From Polytrichum commune (taxonomy: Eukaryota; Streptophyta; Polytrichopsida; Polytrichales; Polytrichaceae): a stretch of DNA of 48,428 nt. Positions 22,780 to 35,286 of this stretch are shown piece after piece. Where the stretch lies: assembly GCA_950295325.1 (NCBI GenBank), contig OX485804.1, positions 54,004,001-54,052,428 on the forward strand, given 5' to 3'. Numbering within the stretch: position 1 is the stretch's first letter; the number at the start of each line of letters is the position of its first letter. The notes beneath the pieces are model-generated. The model saw only the letters and a program-made list of their open reading frames with translations, was not told the origin of the DNA and did not search any database. Position numbers and translations under genes: made by a program.

Positions 22780-22913
22780 CTGAGGGTATCGAGTCTAAGG
22801 GAGGAAGGCCGAGGATAGCCGCGAGCGGCGAGGTGCAGCGCTCGTGAAGAGCTTCTTCGTTGCGGGGCTGGAGATTCATTTGCATTAAGGAGGAGCTCCC
22901 TCGTTGACTGATG
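22780..22913 (+). promoter_or_regulatory. putative non-coding first exon of the M16 peptidase gene
   Basis: A GC- and purine-rich leader-like block ends in a strong donor (GATG|GTAAGC, junction at 22913). Joining it to the acceptor at 24299 puts the leader's terminal ATG into a frame that stops after 14 codons, so translation most likely starts at 24358. The right MITE copy ends only about 90 bases upstream, so the promoter may include mobile-element DNA. The 5' limit is a guess. Confidence 0.45.
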
Positions 22914-24313
22914 GTAAGCATGTTTATATGTGCGCACAAGAAATATTTTCATTGCTAAGAATGTGCACTCCAATTCCATTTTTCGGAGCAAGTAGTTTCA
23001 ATAGTTCATACGCATTAAAGTGGTGTACTAGGTCGTGTTTTATTGTTGCAAGCTTCCTTGTGCATTTGAGGTGGATTTAATCTTGGCTATGGCTTGGATG
23101 ATTCTGTGTGCACTGGAATTGAGTGTCATAGGGCTGAGTTGCTTTTAGTCATGTGCAATGAATGCTTTCATGTGCAATTACCTTCCTCACCTTTCTCCAG
23201 GGTTTTACTGTAGGTATTCGAAGCAATCAGTTTCAGTAGAATATACCTATCAAAGCGGTGTGACAGGATCCTGTACAGCACTAGGTCGTGATTTATTATT
23301 GCAAGCTTCCTTGTACATTTGAGTTGCATTTGACCTGGCTATGGCCTGGATGTCTCTGTGTGCACTGGAATTGAGTACGATAGGGTTGATTTTCAATCCT
23401 TAGTCATGCGCAATCACCTCTCTCACCATCGCCATGACCTCTTGTACCAAGGGTTTTACTGTAGGTTTTCGGATCAAGTAGATTTAACAGAATGTATCAA
23501 AGTGGTGTGAGAGGCTCCACTGCAGTAGTAGGTCGTGTTTTATTTTTGCAATCTTCTTTGTGCATTTGAGGTGGATTTGACCTTGGCTATGGTTTGGATG
23601 AGTCTGTGTGCACAGGAATTGAGTGTGATAGGGCTGAGTTGCTCTTAGTCCCGTGCCATGGGTGCTTTCGTATGCAATCACCTCCCTCACCATTGCCATG
23701 ATCTCTTGTCCCCAGGGTTTAACCTGTAGCTTTTTGGAGCAGGTAGGTTCAATAGAATTTACGTATTAAAGTGGTGTGACAGGCCTCCTGTGCAGTACTA
23801 GGTCATGTTTATTATTGCAAACTTCCTTGTGCATTTGGGGTGGATTTAACCTTGGCTATGGCTTAGATTTTACTTTGTGCACTGGAAACAAGTGTGATAG
23901 GGCTGAGTTGCTCTTAGTCATGCACAATGGATGCCTTTGTGTGCAAGTAACATGGCCCCCTTTTGTCCCCACGGTTTCACTGTAGGTTGCTCAGGTGCCC
24001 CTGTTCCATGCTATATCGTAAGTATGTGGGCACAAGACATATATTTTTTGCTATGTGCATTCAGATTCATTTTATGGAAAAAATGTTGCATATCAAAGTT
24101 ATGTGAGAGACATCCTGTGTAGTAATAGGTATTGTTTGTTGCAAGCTTCCTTGTGGATTTGACCTTGGCTATGGCTTGGATGTTTCTTTGTGCACTGGGA
24201 TTGAGTGTGATAAGGCTGAGTTGCTCTTAGTCATGTACAATGGTTGTTTGTGTGTGCAATTTTACCTCCCTCACAATTGCCATGACCTCTTGTCCCCAGG
24301 GTTTTACTGTTGG
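22914..24313 (+). repeat. five-unit tandem array carrying duplicated splice sites
   Basis: Units of about 250-325 bases: roughly 22914-23214, 23215-23466, 23467-23730, 23731-23986 and 23987-24313. Shared blocks include AAAGTGGTGTG, TTGCAAGCTTCCTTGTGCA, TTGGCTATGGCTTGGATG, GAGTGTGATAGGGCTGAGTT and CCATGACCTCTTGTCCCCAG. Each unit ends at a 3' splice site-like CAG/AAG-GGTTTTACTG. The acceptor AG is intact at 23200, 23451, 23715 and 24299, but is AC at 23971-23972. Unit 5 also holds a donor-like ATC|GTAAGTATG at 24018, matching the start of unit 1. Confidence 0.85.
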
Positions 24314-24357
24314 CTGCTCCTGTTTCCTCGTTCCTTGCTGAATCAGCTTCCCACACT

Positions 24358-27300
24358 ATGGAACAACTAATACAGACCATGGACCCTCCACGCCCTCTGC
24401 CACCATCGTCTGCACGAACTTTCAAGGCACTTGAGTGTCTTGACCTCAACCTTGACGATCCCCTGCCCATCTATCCTGTGGGAGTTGCCTATGGGGTTCT
24501 CAAGAATGGCTTCCATTACTACGTGCGCAAGAATGCAAAGCCACGTGAGCGAGCTGCCCTTGCTCTTGGGGTTAGAGTCGGGTAAGCACAATCAGGTCCT
24601 TTGGTGTACGAGCTACTCTCTCTCTCCTTCCTCCTCCTCCTCCTTTGTCAGCTCAGTTGGAATTATCACTCTTTAGTACCAATCGTGATGCTCATGTCAG
24701 ACTTTGTAATCCACATTCCTTCTGCATTCAGATATTCTAATGTGTCAAATCTCATTCCTATTCTGTAAATCTGGGGTAAATCTTGGTTCTCCACGGTGGC
24801 ATAAACAGTTTAAGGTTTATTGTAGTGTTTTAAAAAGTAGATACTACTCGAGAGAGTAAAGCAATCATGGCAAGAAAACATAACGTCCTCTTTGCACAAG
24901 AGGGACATGAATCCACTCACAGCTAATAGAAGACCAGAGAGACTTTATAATAAAAATTCACCTGTGTTGAACACTTTTGGACCATTAGCAAGGCTCAAAA
25001 ATGCATTTCCTGTCCGTTGGAATTCTTTGAGTATAATCTTTCTCTCACTTTGTGCTGAAGAACTGTATGTGGCCCAATATTGAGTTAATAGTGCAAGGAG
25101 ATGGTTAAGAGCAATGTTAAGGTGGAGTTAATTAGAAATCAGAGCACGTGTTTTTGTTTTTTCTTGTTTATTTCTATATTTTTCTTTTTATACTAGTAAT
25201 AAAGTTTGTCAAATGATCTTAAACTTAGTAGTTAAGAGTATATAGAATGGGTTCCAATAAAATTGGCATATTGAGCAGGTTTGCATATGCGAGAGATCGT
25301 GTGATCACTAACATTATCACGAAAGGCTTTTGGCTGAAATTTTGGCCAATACAGTTGACTCAAGCAGCACAGATTAGTGTAACTTTGGGCGCCTGATTTT
25401 GTTTCCATCCTCATATTTGTGTTCGAGTGGGTGGAGGGGGTCACAGTGGTTTGTTTCTATATTTGTTAGAGGCAGTGCCTGAGAACCTATCCTGCTGGGA
25501 TGTACTAGATACTAAATTGGACTTAGATTTGTGACATAGTTCAGACTTACAATCACCCTGTTTCTTTTCTGCAATGGTATGATGTTGTAGTTGCAGAATG
25601 TAGATTCTTGTTCAGCAGTTTCACAAAATTTCATATCTTAAACCCTGGTGACTCGCTGTTGTATAACAGTTCTATTCTAGAGGAGGAGGAGGAGCGTGGT
25701 GTTGCACACATTGTGGAGCATCTGGCTTTCAGTGCTACTCGCCAGTATACAAATCATGACATTGTTCGCTTCTTGGAAAGCATTGGTGCTGAGTTTGGGG
25801 CCTGTCAAAATGCATCAACATCCCCTGATGAGACTATCTATGAGTTGTTGGTGCCAATTGACAAGCCTGACATTCTTTCTCAAGCTCTCAACATTCTTGC
25901 TGAATTCAGTACTGAGGTGAGCATCAAATTAAGAACTCTGGATGTGTATGGTAGGAATCTGCCAATGGAGAAATACATCTAGGGTTCTAAGTGGACCTGC
26001 TTTAAGTGGCTTTCTCACGCTCTCTACCTTATATTCTCCTTGTAGCAAATGTGGACTTTGTGATATATGATGTTTATGATATCATCAATGAGAAACTTCA
26101 GTGTGTATTCCATAAAATTTCCCTTTATTAAGCCTCTGCATTTTGCATGCTCAGTTGCATCTTCTTATGAAAGTGAAAAATGATCTTCAGATTCGGGCAT
26201 CTGCTGAGGATCTGGAAAAAGAGAGAGGCGCCGTGCTAGAAGAGTTGAGGGGAGGGAGGAATGCTATGGGTCGCATTCAAGAGGCTCATTGGATGTTGAT
26301 GATGAAAGGCTCACAGGTATGTGCACCTGCTGCTTTGCAAGTTGTTGTTATGCAGCTATTACAAATATGCAGCTTAAATCTGATCTTTTGCAATTGAGAG
26401 CCACTTTATGTTTAGTGTGAACATGATCACCCAACAGAGTTATCATTAGTTACAAATTTCTCATTAAAGCTTTTTTGAAAGTATTTTCCACTCCACCCTC
26501 CTGAATTTTAATTTCATTTTTCACTCTGAATGACCTTGAAGCTTCTCGATCTGTCAAAGTTATTCTGGATGGCCAAAGTTATTCAAAGGAATCTTCTTAA
26601 TAAACTTGTTCTAAATTCTGAAACTGGCATATATTGGACATGGTGTGCAAGAATATGGCTCAATTATCGAGCTAATTTGGCTGAAAGTGGAATTCTATGT
26701 ATTGGGGGTTCAGACTCACTTGAGCCATGCCAGTATTACACCCTGTTATCCGCCCAATCATACTGGTGTGTACTGGGTGAAGTGGTCAAGTAGTCACAAT
26801 GTGGCAAGTGAGTCTTGTTCTTGAAGGGATGTTTCTGTAATTACAGAGTCCCACTTGACTCTGGGTAACCTCCAGCTGTTACCTCCTGAAGGTCAGCTTA
26901 TTAATCGACTACACCAAATCCTTATACTAATGCAGGTGGAGGATGAGTGCTGGTAGTTGTATGTATTGGTCTTAATTGAGAGCTCACTTGATGTGTCATC
27001 ATGAGCTGAACTTGAAGGTCCCAGGGCATCATTTGATTAGGAAGCAATGGTTTGTCTTGCAGATTAGTGTGAGCTGAATTACTTACTTAGGAATTTGGTG
27101 AACTTGCACCACTTGTGCTTATAATTTTCACAGAGTCAAACTGGTTCATGACTAAATCTGTGATCCCGTTGGAATTAATCAAAGTAGCTGGCATTCATTG
27201 CAGTGAAGCTTGTAAGGTTAATGAGAGATCTCAAAGCTTGTCCTTGGACTCCTATACCATCTTCACTTTGACTAATATGACCCATCGGACTCCTTTGTGG

Positions 27301-30300
27301 ACCCTTGCATTCATCTATGAACAAGGAGCTCTTTTCTCAATTTATAAGAAGCTCAAATGAAATGGGTATTGCACAACGAATGTCTGTCTGATAGGTCCTC
27401 ATGCCACTGAGAGTTGTTCAAGTCCAGAGGTCGTTTTCTGAGCAATCTGATTGATATATGTGGACAGTATGCCAATCGCCAGCCAATTGGACTGGAGAAG
27501 GTTATAAAGAATGTAACTGCAACATGTGTCCAAGATTTTTATCACCGTTGGTATCGTCCAGAGCACATGGCCATTGTAGCAGTTGGAGACTTTCCAGATA
27601 TTGAGGTACTCTACTGGTGTCTGTTTATTTTGCATCCAAATTGGTTGTCAGAGACATTTGCATCATTCCTCAGTTGCTTGTCCATCCTATACACAGTACT
27701 CAAGAATAAAGAATTAGTACGTTTGGCAAAGCATTCCAGGCCAATTAATTTAGGGAGACGTTGATGTCAGCTAATGGTATTTCTTTAAGATTGCATGGAC
27801 TTCTTTGATTCTTTGAAATGAGGCTGGTGTTTTTGGACCTATTGCATGTTAGGGTGTTTTAAAATGGTCTCCTTTAATGATTATTTTCATCACTGAGGCA
27901 TTTACAGCATTTAATATTACAAAGTAATGCTCTCCTTGGCTAAACCCTAAGAAGATTCACTCGATCTGTTTGCAGGATGTGGTGAAGCTCATTAAACTCC
28001 ATTTTGAGAGTAAGCATGCACATATTGAAGACAGCCCTCGTGCGATTCCAACATTTTCTGTTCCTCCTCACGAGGATCCACATTTCTCATGTTTTGGGGA
28101 AACAGAAGCTGGTGGGGTATGTATAATATCCTTATGATATTCTCACTCAGTGTTCTAAAAACGAGTTGTTGATAAGAACAGAACTTATTTTATTTTCTAT
28201 CTTTCTATTCTTCATTTATTCTAAGTTTCTAAGAGGATTGAAAGGAGTCCATGCCTTTCCATTGTAGAATGTTTTTGTTGCACTTCTTGCTTAGTCTTAC
28301 AACCACAGTGAAATGTTGTTTTCTTTTCTACTGCAGTAAACACTTCATACCCAGAGCTATTATTTGAAACTACTGACATATCCATGTATGACTATGTGAA
28401 ACAGTCAGCAGTCATGATGAGTTGCAAAGTACCTGCAACACAAGACACTGCTATCAAGGACTACCGTTTTTTGTTAGCAGAACAAATGTTCCATAGTGCT
28501 TTGAATCAGAGGCTTTTCAAAATCTCAAGGCAAAAGGACCCTCCATTCTTCTCTTGTGTCTCATCCAATGAGCATTTGGTCCGTCCCATCAAAGCGTACA
28601 TCATGTCCGCCAATTGTCAAGAGCGAGGAACATTACAAGCATTGGAACAAATGCTGACAGAGGTGAGTTCTTCTAGTACATCTAAATTTGGAGTGCCATC
28701 GAACTCTAGAAGTTTTTAAGCTGTAATGAGTTCACATATGAAAGGTTTGAGAGGTGTAACTTTACTGCAGTAGCAGCTGATTCTTTTCACATGCCTTTAA
28801 TATTCTATTGTTCAAGTTTTTTTTGTTTTCTCTTCATTCTCAAATGTCTTCAGTGGCCCTTGAAAAATTTAATGACATCAAGACTGATTCACATGGTATG
28901 CCTGTAGTACTGTAGTTATGTATTACTCGACCATGTGGAATTAGAGAATCATAAGCTGAAGTGCATAGCCATGCCTACATGTGCAAAACGAACATACCAC
29001 TTGAGAAAAACATTTATAGGTATATGTATAAGTAGAGTTGAAATTTTCTTTTATACCACTAGAAATGTGCTCTCTATGAATCTACATATAAAATATGAAC
29101 TTATTTTCTCAGATTCTCAATGAAATGCAACAGTTGTAAAACTAGCATTCAAATTTTCAGTATTGAATAAATGTATGGTACTATGGTTGTTAGATATGTA
29201 TATGTGTGTGTATATATATGTAAATAGATATATAAAATTTCTGAAGGAACGTTACAAGCTTCCCAAGCTTTTTGTTTTTGTTGATCTAAGTTGTTGGTGG
29301 AAGGCCTGGATGGTTGAGAGTTAACCTTTTCCTACTGCTCTGCAATATGTATTTCATTGTTATCTGTTATAAATCACTGAACTCTCATCAATTTCTTTTC
29401 GTTTGTATTGCGCAAAGCTGATACATAACTTATGATTGTGTTGTGTCTGGGAAATGCAAGGTTGCAAGAATACGTCGACATGGATTCTCTGATCGTGAAA
29501 TAGCACTAGTTCGAGCTTTCTTAATGGCTGACACTGAATCAGCATATCTTGAGAGGGATCAAATGCAGTCTACAAGTTTACGTGAGGAATATTTGCAGGT
29601 TAGAGGGCATTTCTGTCCTTTTTTAAAATCTCAATGGTGTAAAATGCTTTTAGAAGAACTTGTAAGTCTCCATTTTTAATGCAATCATGTTGTGATGCAC
29701 TATTCTATTAATTGACCTTGTAAACCTCATTTCTTAATTGACTTCAGAAATTTTAGAACCTCAATTGATAGGCAGTGTATTATTCCTTTTTGAAATGGTT
29801 GGTTTGGGTTAATTCTGAATTTAGGATTGGATGTATCAGGAGTTCTAAATTCTAAAGTTAATCCTCCCTAAGTTCTAATCTTTTATGTGACTAAGGATAT
29901 AGCAGGACAGAGCTCATAAGAGCTTATTGTTTCACCCTTCATTTTCTTTTCCTTTGCCTCACATTTTTTACCTTTTCTTTCATCGTTTTTTGAAATTTTG
30001 GAAAGTCCTGCAAATCTATGTATCAAGTTAATTGTTTCTTTTAATTTTTATACAATTCTATGTTTCAGCACTTTCTGCGTGGGGAACCAGTTCTTGGAAT
30101 TGAGTATGAGGCACAACTGCAGAAAACTCTTATACCAGGTTACAGTCCTACTTTAAGTGTTGTCAAGTGTATGTCATGCGTTAGATCTATGCAAATTATA
30201 TTGTATCCAGTTGTACTGATTGATGAGTGTTACACTGATGCTCATTTATATGTTCTATGTCACTGGATTTTCTTTAGCTGACAAAGCGTGTTTTTTGTGC

Positions 30301-33300
30301 AGAAATTTCGCCAGCAGAAGTCACTAGAATTGCAGAGTATTATCACACTAAGTGTAACTGTGTAATAAAAACTCTGGAACCTCGTGCACGTGCTACAGAA
30401 AAAGACTTGAGGGCTGTTGTTGCCAAAGTTCAAGCTCTTGAAAGTCAGGGAGATATTGCTCCATGGGATGAAGAGCACATCCCAGATAGCATTGTTGACA
30501 AGGTTCCAATTCCAGGGTAGGATTTCAGTAAATCTCTCGTCATCTGGTCTTTAGATTTGTACCTGTCAAGAATCTGATTTTGTGTAACAAGAGGTCGTTT
30601 GTTTATTTTCTGTGTATATTAGTACAATCTATCTTGAACAAAAGTTCTACTGGTTTCAGCAACCTTCCTTTGTTGGCGGGTGTGCAGGTCAGTTGTTGAA
30701 AGCACGGACTTCCCAGAGTTTGGAGCCAGAGAGTTGATTTTGAGTAACGGAATGCGGATCTGTTACAAATGTACTGATTTTCTTGATGATCAGGTTAGCT
30801 TAGTTTGTACTAACCTGACTTTGAAGACATTGACACTGATTACTTTGCATAACTACCTCTCTGTTCCCCAATATTTGGAGTGTCTCTGAACCATTTAGCA
30901 TGCTTGTTCTATGCCATTTGTTTGTGACTGGTGTACAATATGTCCTACTTGTTAACCTGCAAATGCACAGTTATATTGCAGGAAATGAGCTGCTCTTGAA
31001 CTTGATTCCACTGTTTACCTGTTCCATTCTTTTCCTGCTTGATTACTTTCTATTTTTGTAAATGTTAGGACTCATATCATGGTTGACATTTTGGAGGTGC
31101 TCTATTTCTGACCTTAATTAATTGAACAAATCAGACCATAAGTGAGTGATTATTGCTATGCATGTTGTAGATGCTCTCTGGATTTGCTGGCCAGCTTTTT
31201 CTTCATGCCAAGAGTCATTGTTTGGAATATGATATTTTGCATCTCTTTTCCCAGCACCTGTTAGCATTACAAGTTCCTAACTGTTTGGTTCATCTGGGTT
31301 ACCTCAGATGATTTTTAGTGGTTATGCATATGGCGGACTTTCTGAAGTAGAGGAAAAGGACTTCATCTCCTGTTCGATGGGTTCAACAATTGCTGGCGAA
31401 ATTGGTGTATTTGGTCATAGACCTTCTGTTCTACTGGACATGCTAGCTGGCAAGCGTGCTGAAGTGGGCACTAAAGTGGGGGCATACATGCGTACCTTCT
31501 CTGGAGATTGTTCACCAACTGATCTGGAGTCAGCCCTCCAGGTAATACACTTTCCTGAATCTTTGGCATCCCTGGCTGCACTTTTCTGAAGCACAATCTC
31601 TTCTCTGGGATTCTTAAAATCGTTTAAAGAGGAAAGCAAGAGTCAACTTCTTTCACAGTCTGAGTAATTAGGTGATTCATCAAGATGGTATTAGTTGAAG
31701 GGTTTGAAGGCAGCTAATTTAATAAAACCTCATGTTCTCTAGTTAACTCCCAAATATTGTCTTGGTCATTGTTTCTCTTCGCCGTTTGAAACACAGGAAA
31801 ATGTGACCTTCAAATCAGGCTAATGACAGTTTTTGCCTGCCGCTTACTTCGTAATCTTGTCTTGTCATGTGCACTTGACTGTAACATCTCACTCCACCTG
31901 ATAGTGTTTCTCATCATTTGGTGAGGAATATGCAGCTTGTGTATCAACTTTTTGTAGCAGAAGTGGAATCTGCTGATGAGGAAGTGAAACTCGTGATGCA
32001 AATGACACTTGAAGGGATCAAGGCTCAAGAACGTGATCCATTTACAGCATATGCAAATAGAGTTAGGGAACTGAACTATGGCGACTCCTACTACTTCAAG
32101 GTCATTACTACTTCCCCAGTGTATGAGCAGCTTGTCATTTCTTATTCATTTGCAGTATGTCTTAAATACTGTTCCTTTTACTCATTGTGCATTAATTGAA
32201 GGGTCAGTTAATTTATGGAAATTGGAATATGTCTGTGTAACCTTTATGTTGTTTGTGCAGCCTATAAATGCAAGGGAACTCAATAAAGTTGACCCCATAA
32301 GAGCTTGCCAATATTTTGATGATTGTTTTAAAGACCCCTCTACATTTACAGTTGCAATTGTTGGGACCATTGACATTGAAAAAGCTTTGCCACTTATTCT
32401 TCAGTATCTGGTGAGCATTTTTTGTCCCACCTTTCTCCTTCTCTGTTGTCCTAGATGTTTGTTGTCCACATGGTTGGTCATTGTTCAAGTCTTCCTTAGA
32501 ACCATGGTTCTTGAGGCCTAAATTCCATGGCACTGGTCCAAGTCCGAACATATGCTGGGATACAAGGTCTTATTGTACTCTTCATTTCTAGGGTGGGATT
32601 CCAAGACCAGCAAGGCCTGTGATGGAATATAACCGAGATGCATTGACTGCGCTTCCCTTCACATTTCCTGCTCGAGTTGTTAGGTATGTGATTTCTGGCA
32701 ACAAGGCTTTTGTCACTTTTCTGGTACTCAAATGGAAGTAATGATGTAATTGGGTATCTGGATGTCTATGCGATAGGTGAATCAGAAGGTGGATACCATT
32801 CCATTCCAGTAGTTTGCCTTTCTGTGATTGATACCTTCTGAAGATGGTTTGATTTTGTCCTTGCCAGAGAAGAAGTCCGTAGGAACATGGTGGAGGCTCA
32901 ATGCTCAGTTCAGATCACGTTTCCAGTCGAACTTGAGGGATCCAATGTGGTGAGCAGTCATGATCTGAGAAGGCTCAATGCAATGTATATGAAAAGCTCT
33001 ACAATTGTAGAAAACTAATCTTAAAAGAATTGAAACTTATTACACTAATCAGAAATCAACAATGTGAAAGCCTGAGGTGAATGAGTTCATAGGTAATGTT
33101 CTTACATAGGTATGCGCGAAATTTGAAAGAACTCAATATGTATTATTTTGATGTTTGGAAGATGGAGGAGGTTCACTTCACAGGATTCATATGCAAGTTG
33201 CTGGAAACAAAAATTATGCAAGTACTTCGATTCAAGCATGGCCAGGTATACAGAACAAATAAGAGGGATGCACAGTCTGGTCTGTGTGATGTGATGTTGC

Positions 33301-35286
33301 AGTCTCTTTTACAATGTATGGCTTGTTCAGGTTTTTCTTTGTATGTCCACGTGTCCCTTGTACAATGCCACAGATGTTGCTTCAACTTTCTCTTTGCTGT
33401 GTTATTTGTATCCAAGAGCAGTTTCTGTTCATCACCCATATTGTGCTTTCATTTGTAAGTGCTAAGCGGGATTTTAGTTTCCTTATTACCTACAGTGAAA
33501 TCAGAAACAGAACATTGAAATATTATGTGTAATTGCAGGTGTACTCTGTATCAGTATCTGCTTTCCTCGGAGGAAGTAAGCCTTCCAGGTTTGGAAATGT
33601 GCGGGGGGATGTGGCTGTTAGCTTTTCCTGCGATCCTGACATTGCATGGAAGCTGGTATGCCTAGTTTTCCAATATTTGGATAATAAATTTAGTCCTCAT
33701 GCAAGAAGAGTTTTGTTATATGGTGTGCAGGGTGAGGTGTGTTTAATGGGCTTCAGCACCTTAATATTGGTCATGGTGTGTTTGATTGTCTTTGACCCTG
33801 TTACTGAATGTTAGGAGATATGCAGAATTGTATTTGTGCTTAGTGCTGATCTTGGTTCTATGTAGGTTGACCTGGCATTGGATGAAGTAAAGAGTCTACA
33901 GGAGGAAGGTCCAACATCTGAGGATGTATCCACTATTCTGGAGCTTGAGCAGCGTACATATGAGAATGGACAGCAGGTTTGTAACCATATCTTGCTTCTT
34001 TACTCTCCTGAATGATGAAAGGATGAAAGGGTGAAAGGATCCCACATTAGAGTTATTTTTCAACCCAGGAGGACTTTTCATTAGGAGTTTGATTTTCCCA
34101 TTGGTTGTTTTACATACAAAACTAATTATAATATTTCACTTGAAGTGCATACTTAGAGGTAGTGTTTGAGTTTGGCATGCCAAAATGAGCTTGACCCTAA
34201 ATGAACCAAAATAGTATATTCTTTGTTCAAATCTCTGAGCATCCACCAAAAACTCACTGAACATGGAAGGTATTGTATGCAAAAGAACCAACTCCCAACC
34301 AAAAGTCCTGTTCACTTGAACAATTACTCTATTGCATTCCATATTTTTTCCTTGTAGGCTCGTGGTTTCATTGTTAAGCGTCATCGTGAAGAGGTTGGTA
34401 TATGTACACTTCTACAATAGTCCATGTTAAAGACCTCTTGGTAATGAGGGACAGCTACTTAAACTCCACCGGCTGTTTGCTCATGAGGGTTTTGTAGATA
34501 CCTGATGGCCTTATCTTATCTGATAGTTTTGTTAGGGCTGAAGAACTAAAATTTTGGACATTTTGAAGGATCGTTGCATGGTCTATATTTGGTAGCTTTA
34601 ACTGAATTCATTACCATCATCAATCTCTCTACAAGATTATTGTTGTAAGCCATTAATAACATACGTTTGGTCCTCAGGAGAATGCATACTGGCTTGATCG
34701 GCTACTACGAGCCTACCAATCTCGAGCTTATATAGGAGAATTGAAATCCTCATTACAGGCAAGCACCTATTCCTCTATGGATAATTCTTGAATGTTCCCT
34801 TAATAAATGCTTGGAACTGCTTTTGGGAGAGAAATGTGCTCATTATTTCATCCGCAGGCACAAGAACAATGGAGAGATGCAGTTCGGGAGAAAGCAACTG
34901 ATTTAACTATGAAAGAGGCCCTTTGTCGCATCCTCCCAGTACCTTGTAAGGAGCACCATACAGCAGTGGCACTGATGCCCAGAGCCCCACGGTTGCAACA
35001 ACTTCTCACTACGCTTTCCAAAGCTGAAATGAGTCTCAGTGCAGAAAGCAAGGTAAATGGAGTTTTTTTTTATTTCTTCCAAGTGCTGGACTTCAGTAAA
35101 AGAGGTTCCGAAGCACATGTACCTAGATGATATTCTGCATGATGTCTCCACTTTCCTTTCCACCAGTAAATTCACTCAAAATACACATTGAGCAAGCATG
35201 TTTTTGGTTTGCAGGTAGCTCTGGTGGCAGCATGCGTTCTTGTTGCAGGTGCAGTTGTATGGCGTTATGCATCACGACCCCATTGA
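24358..35286 (+). CDS. PQQL: PqqL-like M16 (insulinase/pitrilysin) zinc metallopeptidase, tail-anchored
   Basis: Zinc peptidase of family M16, which cleaves peptides in a closed two-half chamber. Coding exons: 24358-24581, 25670-25916, 26191-26316, 27468-27605, 27976-28116, 28405-28662, 29461-29598, 30069-30138, 30303-30516, 30688-30793, 31308-31541, 31936-32100, 32261-32410, 32592-32683, 32868-32949, 33162-33245, 33539-33655, 33866-33976, 34358-34393, 34678-34758, 34858-35052 and 35215-35286. All phases agree, giving 1026 aa. The inverted zinc motif HIVEH is at 88-92 and the third-ligand region KERGAVLEE at 167-175 (E168, E175). The second half (from about 525: ELILSNGMRICYK, then SCSMGSTIAGEIG) lacks HxxEH, as usual for the non-catalytic half. 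The C-terminus (1004-1019, VALVAACVLVAGAVVW) is a membrane helix with a short RYASRPH tail, suggesting a tail anchor. Exon 19 (36 bases) may be optional, and the intron after exon 20 starts with GC. No clear transit peptide is seen. Confidence 0.93.

Noticed and set aside
25232-25444. - strand 70-codon frame in an intron of the M16 gene
   Set aside because: Located within intron 1 of the coding region, no motif, no splice support.
26530-27360. + strand frames inside the 1.15-kb intron 26317-27467
   Set aside because: They do not fit the peptidase alignment: exon 26191-26316 joins 27468-27605 exactly in phase.
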